14,444 nucleotides of DNA from SVQP01 sp045594705 (GTDB lineage: Bacteria > Bacillota > Clostridia > Oscillospirales > CAG-272). The notes beneath the pieces were generated by a model. That model was not told the DNA's origin. It did no database searches and saw only the letters and a list, made by a program, of their open reading frames with translations. The stretch covers positions 1 through 14,444 of the forward strand of contig JAZNZB010000039.1 in NCBI GenBank assembly GCA_045594705.1, given 5' to 3'. Shown here one piece after another: positions 6,270-13,203 of the stretch. The position numbers and the translations under genes are program-made. Within the stretch, counting starts at the first letter, position 1. Each line of letters starts with the position of its first letter.

Positions 6270-7802
6270 ATGAATTCATACCAGAATACCGAGGGCATGC
6301 AGATCCCTCTTTGTAACAAAAGCGTACTGACTGAGGTGGCGGGGGACTTTTCCTTGCCGGACTATCAGCCTGAGATCAAAAGGCTGCTTCGCATTCGCCC
6401 CTGCGTGCTGCCACCGTCTTATTATGCGGGTGCGGGGAATGCTGAGTTTTCGGGCACGTTGGACTATTACGTGCTGTACATGGGAAACGACGGTGGACTT
6501 TATTGCGCTCCCCTGCATACCGAGTATGGCTTTGGTGTGCCGTTTGAAGAGGGAAGGGGCAGCGTCAGTTTATGCACCGCAGACGTAGTGCCGGATAGCG
6601 TAGTAGGTAGGGTCAGCGCGCCGCGCAAGCTCAATATCCGCTGCAGATTGCGCTCGGGCGTGCACATTTTCGGCACGTTGCCCGCCACTGAGCAGACAGA
6701 GGGCGTGGTGGATCCCTTTTCGGTCGAGCGGCTGATCGGTGAACAGACCGTAGCGCAGATGGGATACGGTGCAGGGGATCTGCTTCGCCTTTCCGAGGAC
6801 ATTCTGACTGACTCGCGCGGTAGAAATCTGCGGCTTGTATGTGCAGAGGGGCAGGTACACGTGCAGGAGGCGAGCGCGGGTGCTGGCGTGGTCAATTGCC
6901 GCGGGGAGGTCGAGCTCAAGCTGATGATGAGTGCAGAGGAGCAAGGAAAATTGCCCGATCCCGTGCCCACCTACCTTGTGCGTAAGCTGCCTTTTTCGGG
7001 CAGTATTGAGGTGGAGGGTGCGATCCCGGGCAGTGAATGCTGCGTGACCGGGAACTGCGCTGAGCTGAGCGTAGCTGTTGAGGAGACCTTTATGCATGCC
7101 GAGGTAGGCGTGGTGCTGCAGGCGCACGTCATGAGCAATCGCCCCGTGCACTATACCAAGGACGTGTATTCGACCAAGAGAGCGTGCGAGTGTACATATG
7201 ACGAATACGCATTGCCCGTGGCCATTCGCGCACTCAACGGGAACTTCACACAAAGTGACAGCCTTTCGCTTGACGAGGCTGAGATCCCCACAGGCTGCAG
7301 TATCGTGGACGTTTGCGGCAGTGCGGAGGCCGAGGAAATGAGCTGGGAGAGAGGCAGATGTGTCATCAGCGGAAACGGGCATTATATCGTGCTGACGCAC
7401 ACAGACGGGGAGGTCTCGCCCCATGAGATCACTATGCCCTGGAAATACGAATTTGAATGTGCCCGTGAGCCCGAAGATTGGCGCGCGCACGTGCAGGTGC
7501 TTTCCTGCCGCGCCCGTGTGGATGGGGAACGTATCGGGATCGATGCCGAGATCACGTGTGCAGTCGAGGTATGGGATACGATGCAAGCCAAGGTACTGCG
7601 CAGCGTGGCATATGGGGAAGGTGTGAGCAGCTCGGGCGGTGCGTTTGTGGTGTGCTATCCATCGGCAGAGGATTCACTTTGGAGTGTGGCCAAGCGGTAC
7701 GGCAGTGCACTTTCAAGCGTCCGAGGTGCCAATGGCCTGGAGGCAGACGCGCCCGCGGACGACCCTGTGTCGATCGAGGGGTGCAAGTATCTGATCGTGT
7801 AA
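6270..7802 (+). CDS. sipL: SPOCS (DUF3794) and LysM domain protein, SipL-like spore morphogenesis factor
   Basis: The 510-residue protein begins with a SPOCS/DUF3794 segment containing the hallmark GDFSLPDYQPEIKRLLRI (25-42) and FSGTLDYYVLYMG (60-72). Further beta-rich SPOCS-like regions follow at about 205-290 and 310-435. The C-terminus (about 458-510) is a LysM module with CYPSAEDSLWSVAKRYG and a following Asn-Gly-Leu. In Clostridioides difficile, SipL binds SpoIVA through its LysM domain to anchor the spore coat around the forespore. There is no signal peptide, as expected for a mother-cell protein. AAAGGAG at 6252-6258 serves either ATG 6270 (11-nt spacing) or in-frame TTG 6264 (5 nt); ATG is preferred, but the choice is uncertain. 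Other DUF3794-LysM paralogues exist, so strict orthology is inferred. Confidence 0.82.
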   Translation: MNSYQNTEGMQIPLCNKSVLTEVAGDFSLPDYQPEIKRLLRIRPCVLPPSYYAGAGNAEFSGTLDYYVLYMGNDGGLYCAPLHTEYGFGVPFEEGRGSVSLCTADVVPDSVVGRVSAPRKLNIRCRLRSGVHIFGTLPATEQTEGVVDPFSVERLIGEQTVAQMGYGAGDLLRLSEDILTDSRGRNLRLVCAEGQVHVQEASAGAGVVNCRGEVELKLMMSAEEQGKLPDPVPTYLVRKLPFSGSIEVEGAIPGSECCVTGNCAELSVAVEETFMHAEVGVVLQAHVMSNRPVHYTKDVYSTKRACECTYDEYALPVAIRALNGNFTQSDSLSLDEAEIPTGCSIVDVCGSAEAEEMSWERGRCVISGNGHYIVLTHTDGEVSPHEITMPWKYEFECAREPEDWRAHVQVLSCRARVDGERIGIDAEITCAVEVWDTMQAKVLRSVAYGEGVSSSGGAFVVCYPSAEDSLWSVAKRYGSALSSVRGANGLEADAPADDPVSIEGCKYLIV

Positions 7803-7810
7803 ATTGTACG

Positions 7811-7847
7811 GAAAAGCCTTTGCGAAAGCAAGGGCTTTTCAATTTTT
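7811..7847 (+). terminator. Rho-independent terminator of the SipL-like gene
   Basis: Arms 7811-7823 and 7828-7840 form a 13-bp stem (one G-T pair) closed by a GAAA tetraloop, followed by AATTTTT. It lies 8 nt after the stop codon. Confidence 0.92.
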
Positions 7848-7849
7848 GC

Positions 7850-7878
7850 TTGACGGATGCGTGAAAATGATTTATAAT
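7850..7878 (+). promoter_or_regulatory. Sigma-A promoter of the large lipoprotein gene
   Basis: TTGACG (7850-7855), 17-nt spacer, TATAAT (7873-7878). The -35 follows the tail of the preceding terminator by only 2 nt, so the lipoprotein gene is insulated from the SipL-like gene. Confidence 0.85.
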
Positions 7879-7908
7879 GGGATTGATGAAAAAACAGGAG
7901 GAGTATAT

Positions 7909-10389
7909 ATGCGTTTGAAATACGTTAGATTCTTGGCCGTTTTTCTATGTCTGATTTTACTGCTCGCCGCAATCTCTTGTGGACCGCAAGGAGGGCAGCA
8001 GGAATCGGGAGAGACCGACGTGCCGCCGTCGGGTGAGAATACCACCCAAAAGCAAGAGGCCGAGACCGAGGCACCCAAGCCGACCGTTACGGTCAAGACC
8101 GAGGGTGACGTGGCGACCGTGACCACAAGTGAGGGGCTGGTATATACCGCTATGGGCTTTTCGCAGGTAGAGGGGGAGAAGTTCGCCTTTTCCGAGAGCC
8201 TGAAAATCGTATTCTCCGAGGGCGTCTCTGCCGACGCGTTCAACCGCTTCTCCCTGACTTACAGCGCCTCTGCGCCCTTGCACGTTTTCGTGACCTATCT
8301 CAACGTAAGCGACCGAGAGCTGACCGAGGACTATTATCTGGAGGCGGGAGAGGGTGTATTCTCAGGCCTGATCAAGGGATATCTGGATCAGCGCAGCGTT
8401 CACTCCTTGAAGCAAATCCGTGTTGAGCCCTGCAAGGGTGAGACTGCGGAGCTTGCCTTGTACCGCGTGAAAACCGAGACCATTCCCGTGTACGTCAAGT
8501 CCGAGGACGAATCCACCTTCTATATTGACAACGGCCGCTTCAAGCTGGGCGTGGATATGGGCTGGGGCGGCACCATCAATTACGTCGAGGACATGACGCA
8601 TAAGGATCCCGAGATGACCAACCTGGTCAACAAGCACGATACCGGCCGTCTGATCCAGCAATCCTACTACGGAACGGGCGCGATCGAGGGTGTGTTTGAA
8701 TGGGGCAGCTTTAACGATTCGGAGCATTGGCCCTACAATCCCGTGCAGGGCGGTGACAAGGGCAACGTAGCCAGCCGCTTGATTGACGTACAGGTGGGCG
8801 AGAACTACGTCTATATCAAATCTCAGCCCATGGATTGGGGCAAGGTGGACTATATCACGCCCAGCTACATGGAAAATACTTACACGCTGGAGGAGAATTA
8901 TATCCGCGTGGACAACCGCTTCGTGGATTTCTCGGGCTGGGAGCACCCCTTTACGGGGCAGGAGCTGCCCGCGCTGTATACGGTCAGCTATCTGGATACC
9001 TTTATCTGGTATAACGGCAACGAGCCCTGGACGGGCGACGAAATTTCGGTGCGTGACGACCTGGAATTCTGGGGTGACGCCCAGTACGTTGGTGACTGCA
9101 CGCAGTATCTGCGACAGAAGAATACCGAGACCTGGTGTGCATGGGTCAATACCGACGATGATTTCGGTATCGGACTTTACGTGCCGAGCGTGGACCGTCT
9201 GAAGGCAGGCAGATACCAGTATAACGGTTCTAAGGACGCGGACGACAACGCCACCAACTACGTAGCACCCTACAATACCATGCAGCTGGTTGCCTTTGAG
9301 GCGTTGGAGTACAGTTACCTTCTGACTACGGGTACGGCCGAGCAGATCCGCGCGACCTTTACCGCCAAGAAGGATTTTGCCGATAACGCTTCTTTGCTGG
9401 AACACTATATTTCCTCCAGATTGCCCGACATGGCTTTGGATATGGCCGATATGGATTTCTCGGTAGCGGGCAACGAGCTTGCATTTATGGATAAACACAA
9501 CGTAGACGTGCAATACGACAAGGAGCAGAAGGCTGCCAAGCTGACTGCCCTTGGCGACGATCCGTATACGTATCTGAACTACGTGCTGTCCGAAAAGGAA
9601 CACTTTGCCGAGGATTATAGTGCCATTGAGCTGGAATACATGATCCCCACCACCAATTCGGCTTCCTCGTACGGCATGCAGCTGTTCACCTGCACGGGTA
9701 AGCAGACCGCGGCAACGGGCACCATGGTGCTCAGCGGTTCGCTGATCGCGGACGGACAGTATCATACGCTCAAGCTGGAGCTGACCGGCTACGCCTTCTG
9801 GCAGGGCAAGATCAACCAGCTTCGCCTGGATTTCTTCAATTCTGCCGCAGCGGGTGACGCGTTCTATCTCAAGACCTTCAAGCTGATAAAGGGCAACGGC
9901 AGCGGTTTGCCGTCCATTGATCTGACGGGCGAGCCCAGGCTGGAGTTTGCCACGCCCGAATACCTGATGTTCCTGACCAATCCCAACGGCACGCTCATTG
10001 GCCACAGCGCAGAAATACAGGCGGCCGAGCTTAAGGTTGCCGACCCCGCGGACGTTTTCGTGTCCATTCCGTTTGGCTCGTTTGGCGTACAGCTCTCGGC
10101 CGACACCTATAAAACGCTTGTAATTGATTATGTCATTCCTGCAAACAGCAGCAGAGATACGTTCGCGGCCGATATTTTCCTGTGCGCAGGCAGTCTGACG
10201 TCTCCCTCGGGCGAAGCGCGCGTGCGCGTGGACGGATTTATTGCCGACGGTGAACGCCACACCATGAGAGTTGACCTTTCCGGCCTTGCTTTTTGGTCGG
10301 GCAATATCAATCTGGTTCGTATCGACTATTTCGATAAATGCGCCGCAGGCGACGTGTTCTACCTTGCGGCCATTGGACTGGAAGAATAA
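7909..10389 (+). CDS. Large exported lipoprotein with duplicated C-terminal beta-sandwich-like repeat, function unknown
   Basis: The 826-residue protein starts with a signal peptide ending in LAAISC (lipidated Cys24), then a low-complexity linker rich in Gly, Glu, Thr and Pro (about 25-60). Residues 65-190 look like an all-beta domain. Residues 203-490 are Trp/Tyr- and Gly-rich with NGRFKLGVDMGWGG, NLVNKHDTGRLIQQSYYG, NPVQGGDKGN and LEENYIRVDNRF, suggesting a large beta-sandwich or mutarotase-like carbohydrate domain. Two related C-terminal modules occur at about 572-660 and 737-825, each with IADG..HT, G.AFW.G.IN and AAGD.FYL blocks, resembling carbohydrate-binding jelly rolls. I do not recognise a named family. 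AGGAGG sets the start; an upstream in-frame ATG would remove the N-terminal signal peptide and precede the promoter. A surface glycan-binding or glycan-degrading role is inference. Confidence 0.85.
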   Translation: MRLKYVRFLAVFLCLILLLAAISCGPQGGQQESGETDVPPSGENTTQKQEAETEAPKPTVTVKTEGDVATVTTSEGLVYTAMGFSQVEGEKFAFSESLKIVFSEGVSADAFNRFSLTYSASAPLHVFVTYLNVSDRELTEDYYLEAGEGVFSGLIKGYLDQRSVHSLKQIRVEPCKGETAELALYRVKTETIPVYVKSEDESTFYIDNGRFKLGVDMGWGGTINYVEDMTHKDPEMTNLVNKHDTGRLIQQSYYGTGAIEGVFEWGSFNDSEHWPYNPVQGGDKGNVASRLIDVQVGENYVYIKSQPMDWGKVDYITPSYMENTYTLEENYIRVDNRFVDFSGWEHPFTGQELPALYTVSYLDTFIWYNGNEPWTGDEISVRDDLEFWGDAQYVGDCTQYLRQKNTETWCAWVNTDDDFGIGLYVPSVDRLKAGRYQYNGSKDADDNATNYVAPYNTMQLVAFEALEYSYLLTTGTAEQIRATFTAKKDFADNASLLEHYISSRLPDMALDMADMDFSVAGNELAFMDKHNVDVQYDKEQKAAKLTALGDDPYTYLNYVLSEKEHFAEDYSAIELEYMIPTTNSASSYGMQLFTCTGKQTAATGTMVLSGSLIADGQYHTLKLELTGYAFWQGKINQLRLDFFNSAAAGDAFYLKTFKLIKGNGSGLPSIDLTGEPRLEFATPEYLMFLTNPNGTLIGHSAEIQAAELKVADPADVFVSIPFGSFGVQLSADTYKTLVIDYVIPANSSRDTFAADIFLCAGSLTSPSGEARVRVDGFIADGERHTMRVDLSGLAFWSGNINLVRIDYFDKCAAGDVFYLAAIGLEE

Positions 10390-10803
10390 TTTTTAACTTG
10401 TAGGGACAGGCGTCCTCGACTGTCCAAACAAAAGAAAGCCCAATTAGACTGAGTAATAAACGAAAGAAATGATTTGTGGATGCACTTGCGACACCTTGAG
10501 CCAAAAAGTGTGCCTCCCTCGTGTCATCCTGAGCGGTGAAAACATCCCGTGTGGATGTTTTCGTAGTCGAACTTTACAAAATCTGCAATAAATTGCTGAT
10601 TTTGTAAAGTCAGGACGCAAAGCGTCCTGAGGATCTACGAGGGACAACATCATTCGCCCGTAAATCCCGACACTGCGTGTCGCGCTCCGCGTTCGACTCC
10701 ACTTCGCTCCGCTCAGGATGACACGGGCGGGGATGACACTGACGCAGCACAGCACTCTTGCACAAATTTACTTTGGTAAAATTATGCAAATCACCAAACA
10801 TTG
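10390..10803. other. Gene-free intergenic region with palindromic repeats
   Basis: Nothing here has a ribosome binding site plus a recognisable protein. It contains a small inverted repeat, GGACAG (10404-10409) facing CTGTCC (10420-10425), then the large palindromic element annotated separately. A further copy of the element's end sequence, GGATGACAC, recurs at 10731-10739. The lipoprotein gene has no U-tailed terminator close to its stop, so this stretch may form its 3' untranslated region. Confidence 0.6.
10521..10724. repeat. MITE/REP-like palindromic element with 16-bp perfect terminal inverted repeats
   Basis: GTGTCATCCTGAGCGG at 10521-10536 is the exact reverse complement of 10709-10724. 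Inside are four more hairpins: GAAAACATCC / GGATGTTTTC (10538-10562); ACTTTACAAAATC / GATTTTGTAAAGT with an inner GCAA/TTGC (10571-10610); CAGGACGC-aaa-GCGTCCTG (10611-10629); and GACAC-tgc-GTGTC (10669-10681). TCGTAG (10561-10566) and CTACGA (10635-10640) enclose the second and third. There is no coding capacity and no obvious target-site duplication. The end sequence resembles intergenic repeats common in gut Bacillota, from memory only. Confidence 0.75.
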
Positions 10804-10842
10804 AAAAATCCCGGTTTTGCGCTTGCAAAATCGGGATTTTTT
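10804..10842 (+). terminator. Strong Rho-independent terminator upstream of the oxidoreductase gene
   Basis: Arms 10804-10820 and 10825-10841 form a 17-bp stem with one G-T pair and loop GCTT, ending in a run of six T. It would stop transcripts coming from the lipoprotein gene about 415 nt past its stop codon. The left side is A-rich, so it may also work on the minus strand. Confidence 0.88.
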
Positions 10843-10851
10843 GGGTATCAT
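10824..10851 (+). promoter_or_regulatory. Possible sigma-A promoter overlapping the terminator
   Basis: TTGCAA (10824-10829), 16-nt spacer, TATCAT (10846-10851). The -35 lies in the 3' arm of the preceding terminator. It would give a leader of roughly 58 nt before the oxidoreductase start. No better promoter was found between the terminator and the gene, but both hexamers are imperfect. Confidence 0.42.
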
Positions 10852-10915
10852 ATAGATGTGAAAATGCGGCTTTTTGATCCGCGAATTGAATTTTTCCTAC
10901 ACGGAGGACGAAAAA

Positions 10916-11998
10916 ATGGAAAAGGTCAGAATTGGTATTATCGGCTGCGGCGGTATTGCAAACGGCAAGCATATGCCCTCGCTCTCTAAGCTGCCCAACG
11001 TGGAAATGGTTGCTTTTTGCGATATTATCGAGCAAAGAGCCATTGATGCAAAGGCCAAGTATGGCACGCCTGACGCTGCCGTTTACACCGACTATAAGGA
11101 GCTGCTGGCAGATCAGACGATTGACGTGGTGCATGTCTGCACGCCCAACCGTTCCCACTCCTTTATTACGGTAGACGCGCTGGAGAGCGGCAAGCACGTC
11201 ATGTGCGAAAAGCCCATGGCCATCAACTCCGCAGAGGCAAAGAAGATGCTGGACGCTGCTGCTCGCACGGGCAAGAAGCTGACCATCGGCTATCAGAGCC
11301 GTCAGGCTGCAGGTGCGCAGTACCTCAAAAAAGAGGCCGAGGACGGCACGTTTGGCGAGATCTATTACGCAAAGGCAACCGCGCTGCGCCGCAGAGCCGT
11401 TCCCACCTGGGGCGTATTCCTCAATGAGTACGAGCAGGGCGGTGGTCCTCTGATCGATATCGGCACGCACTCTCTTGACCTGACGCTTTGGCTGATGGAC
11501 AACTACAAGCCTAAGTACTGCGTAGGTACGTCTTACCACAAGCTCAACAAGGACACCAACCAGGGCAACGCATGGGGCAACTGGGATCCCGAAAAATTCA
11601 CGGTAGAGGATAGCGCATTTGGCTTTATCGTCATGGAAAACGGAGCGACCATCAACCTGGAATCCGCTTGGGCGATCAATATGCTGGACGTGCGCGAGGC
11701 AACCACGCTGATCTGCGGCACCAAGGCAGGCGCAGACCTGTACGACGGTGTGCGCATCAACGGCATTCGCAACAACAGCCAGTACGTGCTGCGTCCCACA
11801 CTCAATCCGCAGGGTGCTGCGTTCTATTCGGGTGTCAGCACGGGGGATGCTTCCGCCATGGAGGCTGCACAGTGGATCAACGCTGTGGTCAACGACACCG
11901 ATCCTTGCGTGCTTCCCGAGCAGGCATACACGGTCACCCGCATCCTTGAGGGCATTTACGAGTCCGCAAAGACCGGCAAGCCCTATTACTTTGATTAA
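10916..11998 (+). CDS. Gfo/Idh/MocA family NAD(P)-dependent oxidoreductase
   Basis: The 360-residue protein has an N-terminal Rossmann domain with GIIGCGGIA (7-15) and the characteristic CEKPMA (97-102), where the EKP lysine K99 contacts the nicotinamide and substrate. The C-terminal substrate domain carries GGGPLIDIGTHSLDL (175-189), with D181 and H185 as likely catalytic residues. Family members oxidise or reduce sugars, inositols and their derivatives, commonly at C2 or C3 hydroxyls. The start at 10916 has GGAGG eight bases upstream. The next gene, a TIM-barrel isomerase, follows after 29 nt with no terminator, so the two form an operon acting on the same substrate. The substrate itself cannot be read from the sequence. 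Confidence 0.93.
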   Translation: MEKVRIGIIGCGGIANGKHMPSLSKLPNVEMVAFCDIIEQRAIDAKAKYGTPDAAVYTDYKELLADQTIDVVHVCTPNRSHSFITVDALESGKHVMCEKPMAINSAEAKKMLDAAARTGKKLTIGYQSRQAAGAQYLKKEAEDGTFGEIYYAKATALRRRAVPTWGVFLNEYEQGGGPLIDIGTHSLDLTLWLMDNYKPKYCVGTSYHKLNKDTNQGNAWGNWDPEKFTVEDSAFGFIVMENGATINLESAWAINMLDVREATTLICGTKAGADLYDGVRINGIRNNSQYVLRPTLNPQGAAFYSGVSTGDASAMEAAQWINAVVNDTDPCVLPEQAYTVTRILEGIYESAKTGKPYYFD

Positions 11999-12027
11999 TT
12001 TTTGAAATATAAGCGAGGAAGAACATT

Positions 12028-12996
12028 ATGAAAATCAGTGTACTTGCAAATTTGTACGGACACAAGTCTCTGGACGAGGCGCTGGCCATTATCACAGGCC
12101 TTGGTGTGCACACGGTTGAGCTTGGCGCGGGCGGTTATCCCGGCAAGGCGCATTGCAATCCCGCAGAGCTGCTTGCAGATCAGGCAAAATACGATGAGTT
12201 TATCGCAACCTTGAAAAAATATGACGTCAGCGTTTGCGCGCTGGCTTGCCATGGCAACGCCGTGCATCCCGATCCTGCGATCGCCGCATCCTTTGACAAG
12301 GATTTCCGCGAGGCTGTGCTGCTGGCTGAGAAGATGGGCATTGATACTGTCATCACCTTCTCGGGCTGTCCCGGTGACGCGCCCGGCGCGACCTATCCCA
12401 ACTGGGTGACCTGCCCCTGGCCGGACGATTTCCTCAAGATTTTGGATTGGCAGTGGAACGAGGTGCTGATCCCTTACTGGAAGGAAGCAGGCGCGTATGC
12501 CAAGGCACACGGTGTGACCCGTATCGCATTTGAGATGCATCCCGGCTTCTGCGTGTACAATCCCGAGACGCTGCTCCGTCTTCGCGCTGCAGTCGGCGAC
12601 GTGATTGGTGCAAACTTCGACCCCTCTCACCTGATCTGGCAGGGCATGGATCCCGTGGCTGCCATTCGTGAGCTGGAGGGCGCGATCTATCACTTCCATG
12701 CAAAGGACACCAAGGTGGACGAGATCAACAAGGCAAAGAACGGCGTGCTGGATACCAAGCACTACGGGGACGAGATCCACCGCTCCTGGATCTTCCGTAC
12801 GGTTGGCTATGGCAACGGCGAGACCTATTGGAGAGATATGGTTTCCAACCTGCGTCTGTGCGGTTACGACCGTGTGCTGTCCATCGAGCACGAGGATAGC
12901 CTGATGAGCATTGACGAGGGCCTTGCAAAGGCTGTGGCATTCCTCAAGGACGTCTGCATCTACGAGCCCAAGCCGGGCACCATGAGCTGGGCGTAA
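12028..12996 (+). CDS. Sugar phosphate isomerase/epimerase family TIM-barrel protein
   Basis: The 322-residue protein belongs to the xylose isomerase-like/AP endonuclease 2 TIM-barrel superfamily. Probable metal and substrate residues are E32 in VELGAGG, H75 and H80 in CHGNAVHPDP, E169 in FEMHPGF, D198 and H201 in NFDPSHL, H224 in FHAKD and E287 in SIEHED. Members isomerise, epimerise or dehydrate keto-sugars and inositol intermediates with a divalent metal. It is the second gene of an operon with the Gfo/Idh/MocA oxidoreductase, an arrangement seen in inositol-type and 3-keto-sugar pathways. GAGGA lies eight bases before the ATG. The stop codon is immediately followed by the first hairpin of the linker-hairpin array. 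The specific reaction is not assignable. Confidence 0.92.
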   Translation: MKISVLANLYGHKSLDEALAIITGLGVHTVELGAGGYPGKAHCNPAELLADQAKYDEFIATLKKYDVSVCALACHGNAVHPDPAIAASFDKDFREAVLLAEKMGIDTVITFSGCPGDAPGATYPNWVTCPWPDDFLKILDWQWNEVLIPYWKEAGAYAKAHGVTRIAFEMHPGFCVYNPETLLRLRAAVGDVIGANFDPSHLIWQGMDPVAAIRELEGAIYHFHAKDTKVDEINKAKNGVLDTKHYGDEIHRSWIFRTVGYGNGETYWRDMVSNLRLCGYDRVLSIEHEDSLMSIDEGLAKAVAFLKDVCIYEPKPGTMSWA

Positions 12997-13117
12997 GCGC
13001 GATAAATCGCGCATTTGCCCTATGGGCAAGTGATATTGCGCTTCGCGCAGTGATATTCCGACTTCGTCGGAGTGATATTTGCCCTTCGGGCAAGTGATAT
13101 TCGTTGCTTTGCAACGA
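12997..13117 (+). repeat. Left half of linker-hairpin array (AGTGATATT units)
   Basis: Four perfect AGTGATATT linkers start at 13029, 13049, 13071 and 13093 (periods 20, 22, 22), with a degenerate fifth (AGTTGCGG) from 13117. Between them are perfect short hairpins of different sequence: TTGCCC-tat-GGGCAA, TGCGC-ttc-GCGCA, CCGAC-ttc-GTCGG, TTGCCC-ttc-GGGCAA and CGTTGC-ttt-GCAACG. A first hairpin, GCGCGAT-aa-ATCGCGC, begins at the base after the upstream stop codon. Each stem between linkers is closed by the last T of one linker and the first A of the next, so the unpaired linker core is GTGATAT. Confidence 0.9.
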
Positions 13118-13126
13118 GTTGCGGTA

Positions 13127-13149
13127 GAAAAGTGCTTGGCGCACTTTTC
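13127..13149. repeat. Stand-alone hairpin inside the array
   Basis: GAAAAGTGC (13127-13135) and GCACTTTTC (13141-13149) form a perfect 9-bp stem with loop TTGGC. It lies between the degenerate fifth linker and the central terminator. It is AT-richer than the array hairpins and has no U tract after it. Confidence 0.7.
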
Positions 13150-13164
13150 AAATTCAATTAAAAT

Positions 13165-13196
13165 AAAATCCGCTCGAAAAATCGAGCGGATTTTTT
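13165..13196. terminator. Central bidirectional terminator shared by convergent genes
   Basis: AAAATCCGCTCG (13165-13176) pairs with CGAGCGGATTTT (13183-13194), with one further A-T pair and an AAAA loop. A run of six T follows on the plus strand. On the minus strand the stem is followed by TTTTATTTTAA. It terminates the oxidoreductase-isomerase operon from the left and probably hprK from the right. Confidence 0.9.
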
Positions 13197-13203
13197 CATT
13201 CAC

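Noticed and set aside
6570..7586. 338-codon minus-strand frame opposite the SipL-like gene
   Set aside because: No start signals or motifs; the plus-strand SPOCS and LysM domains are clear.
8362..10260. 632-codon open frame on the minus strand opposite the large lipoprotein
   Set aside because: It is the complement of a gene with promoter, ribosome binding site and signal peptide; it has no Shine-Dalgarno site or recognisable motif and reflects high-GC third positions on the coding strand.
10852..10915. Possible riboswitch in the oxidoreductase leader
   Set aside because: The leader is only about 58 nt with a single 4-bp GCGG/CCGC stem; no known aptamer pattern fits.
10610..11539. 309-codon minus-strand frame spanning the palindromic element and the oxidoreductase
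   Set aside because: It crosses a terminator and a repeat and lies antisense to an unmistakable Rossmann-fold gene.
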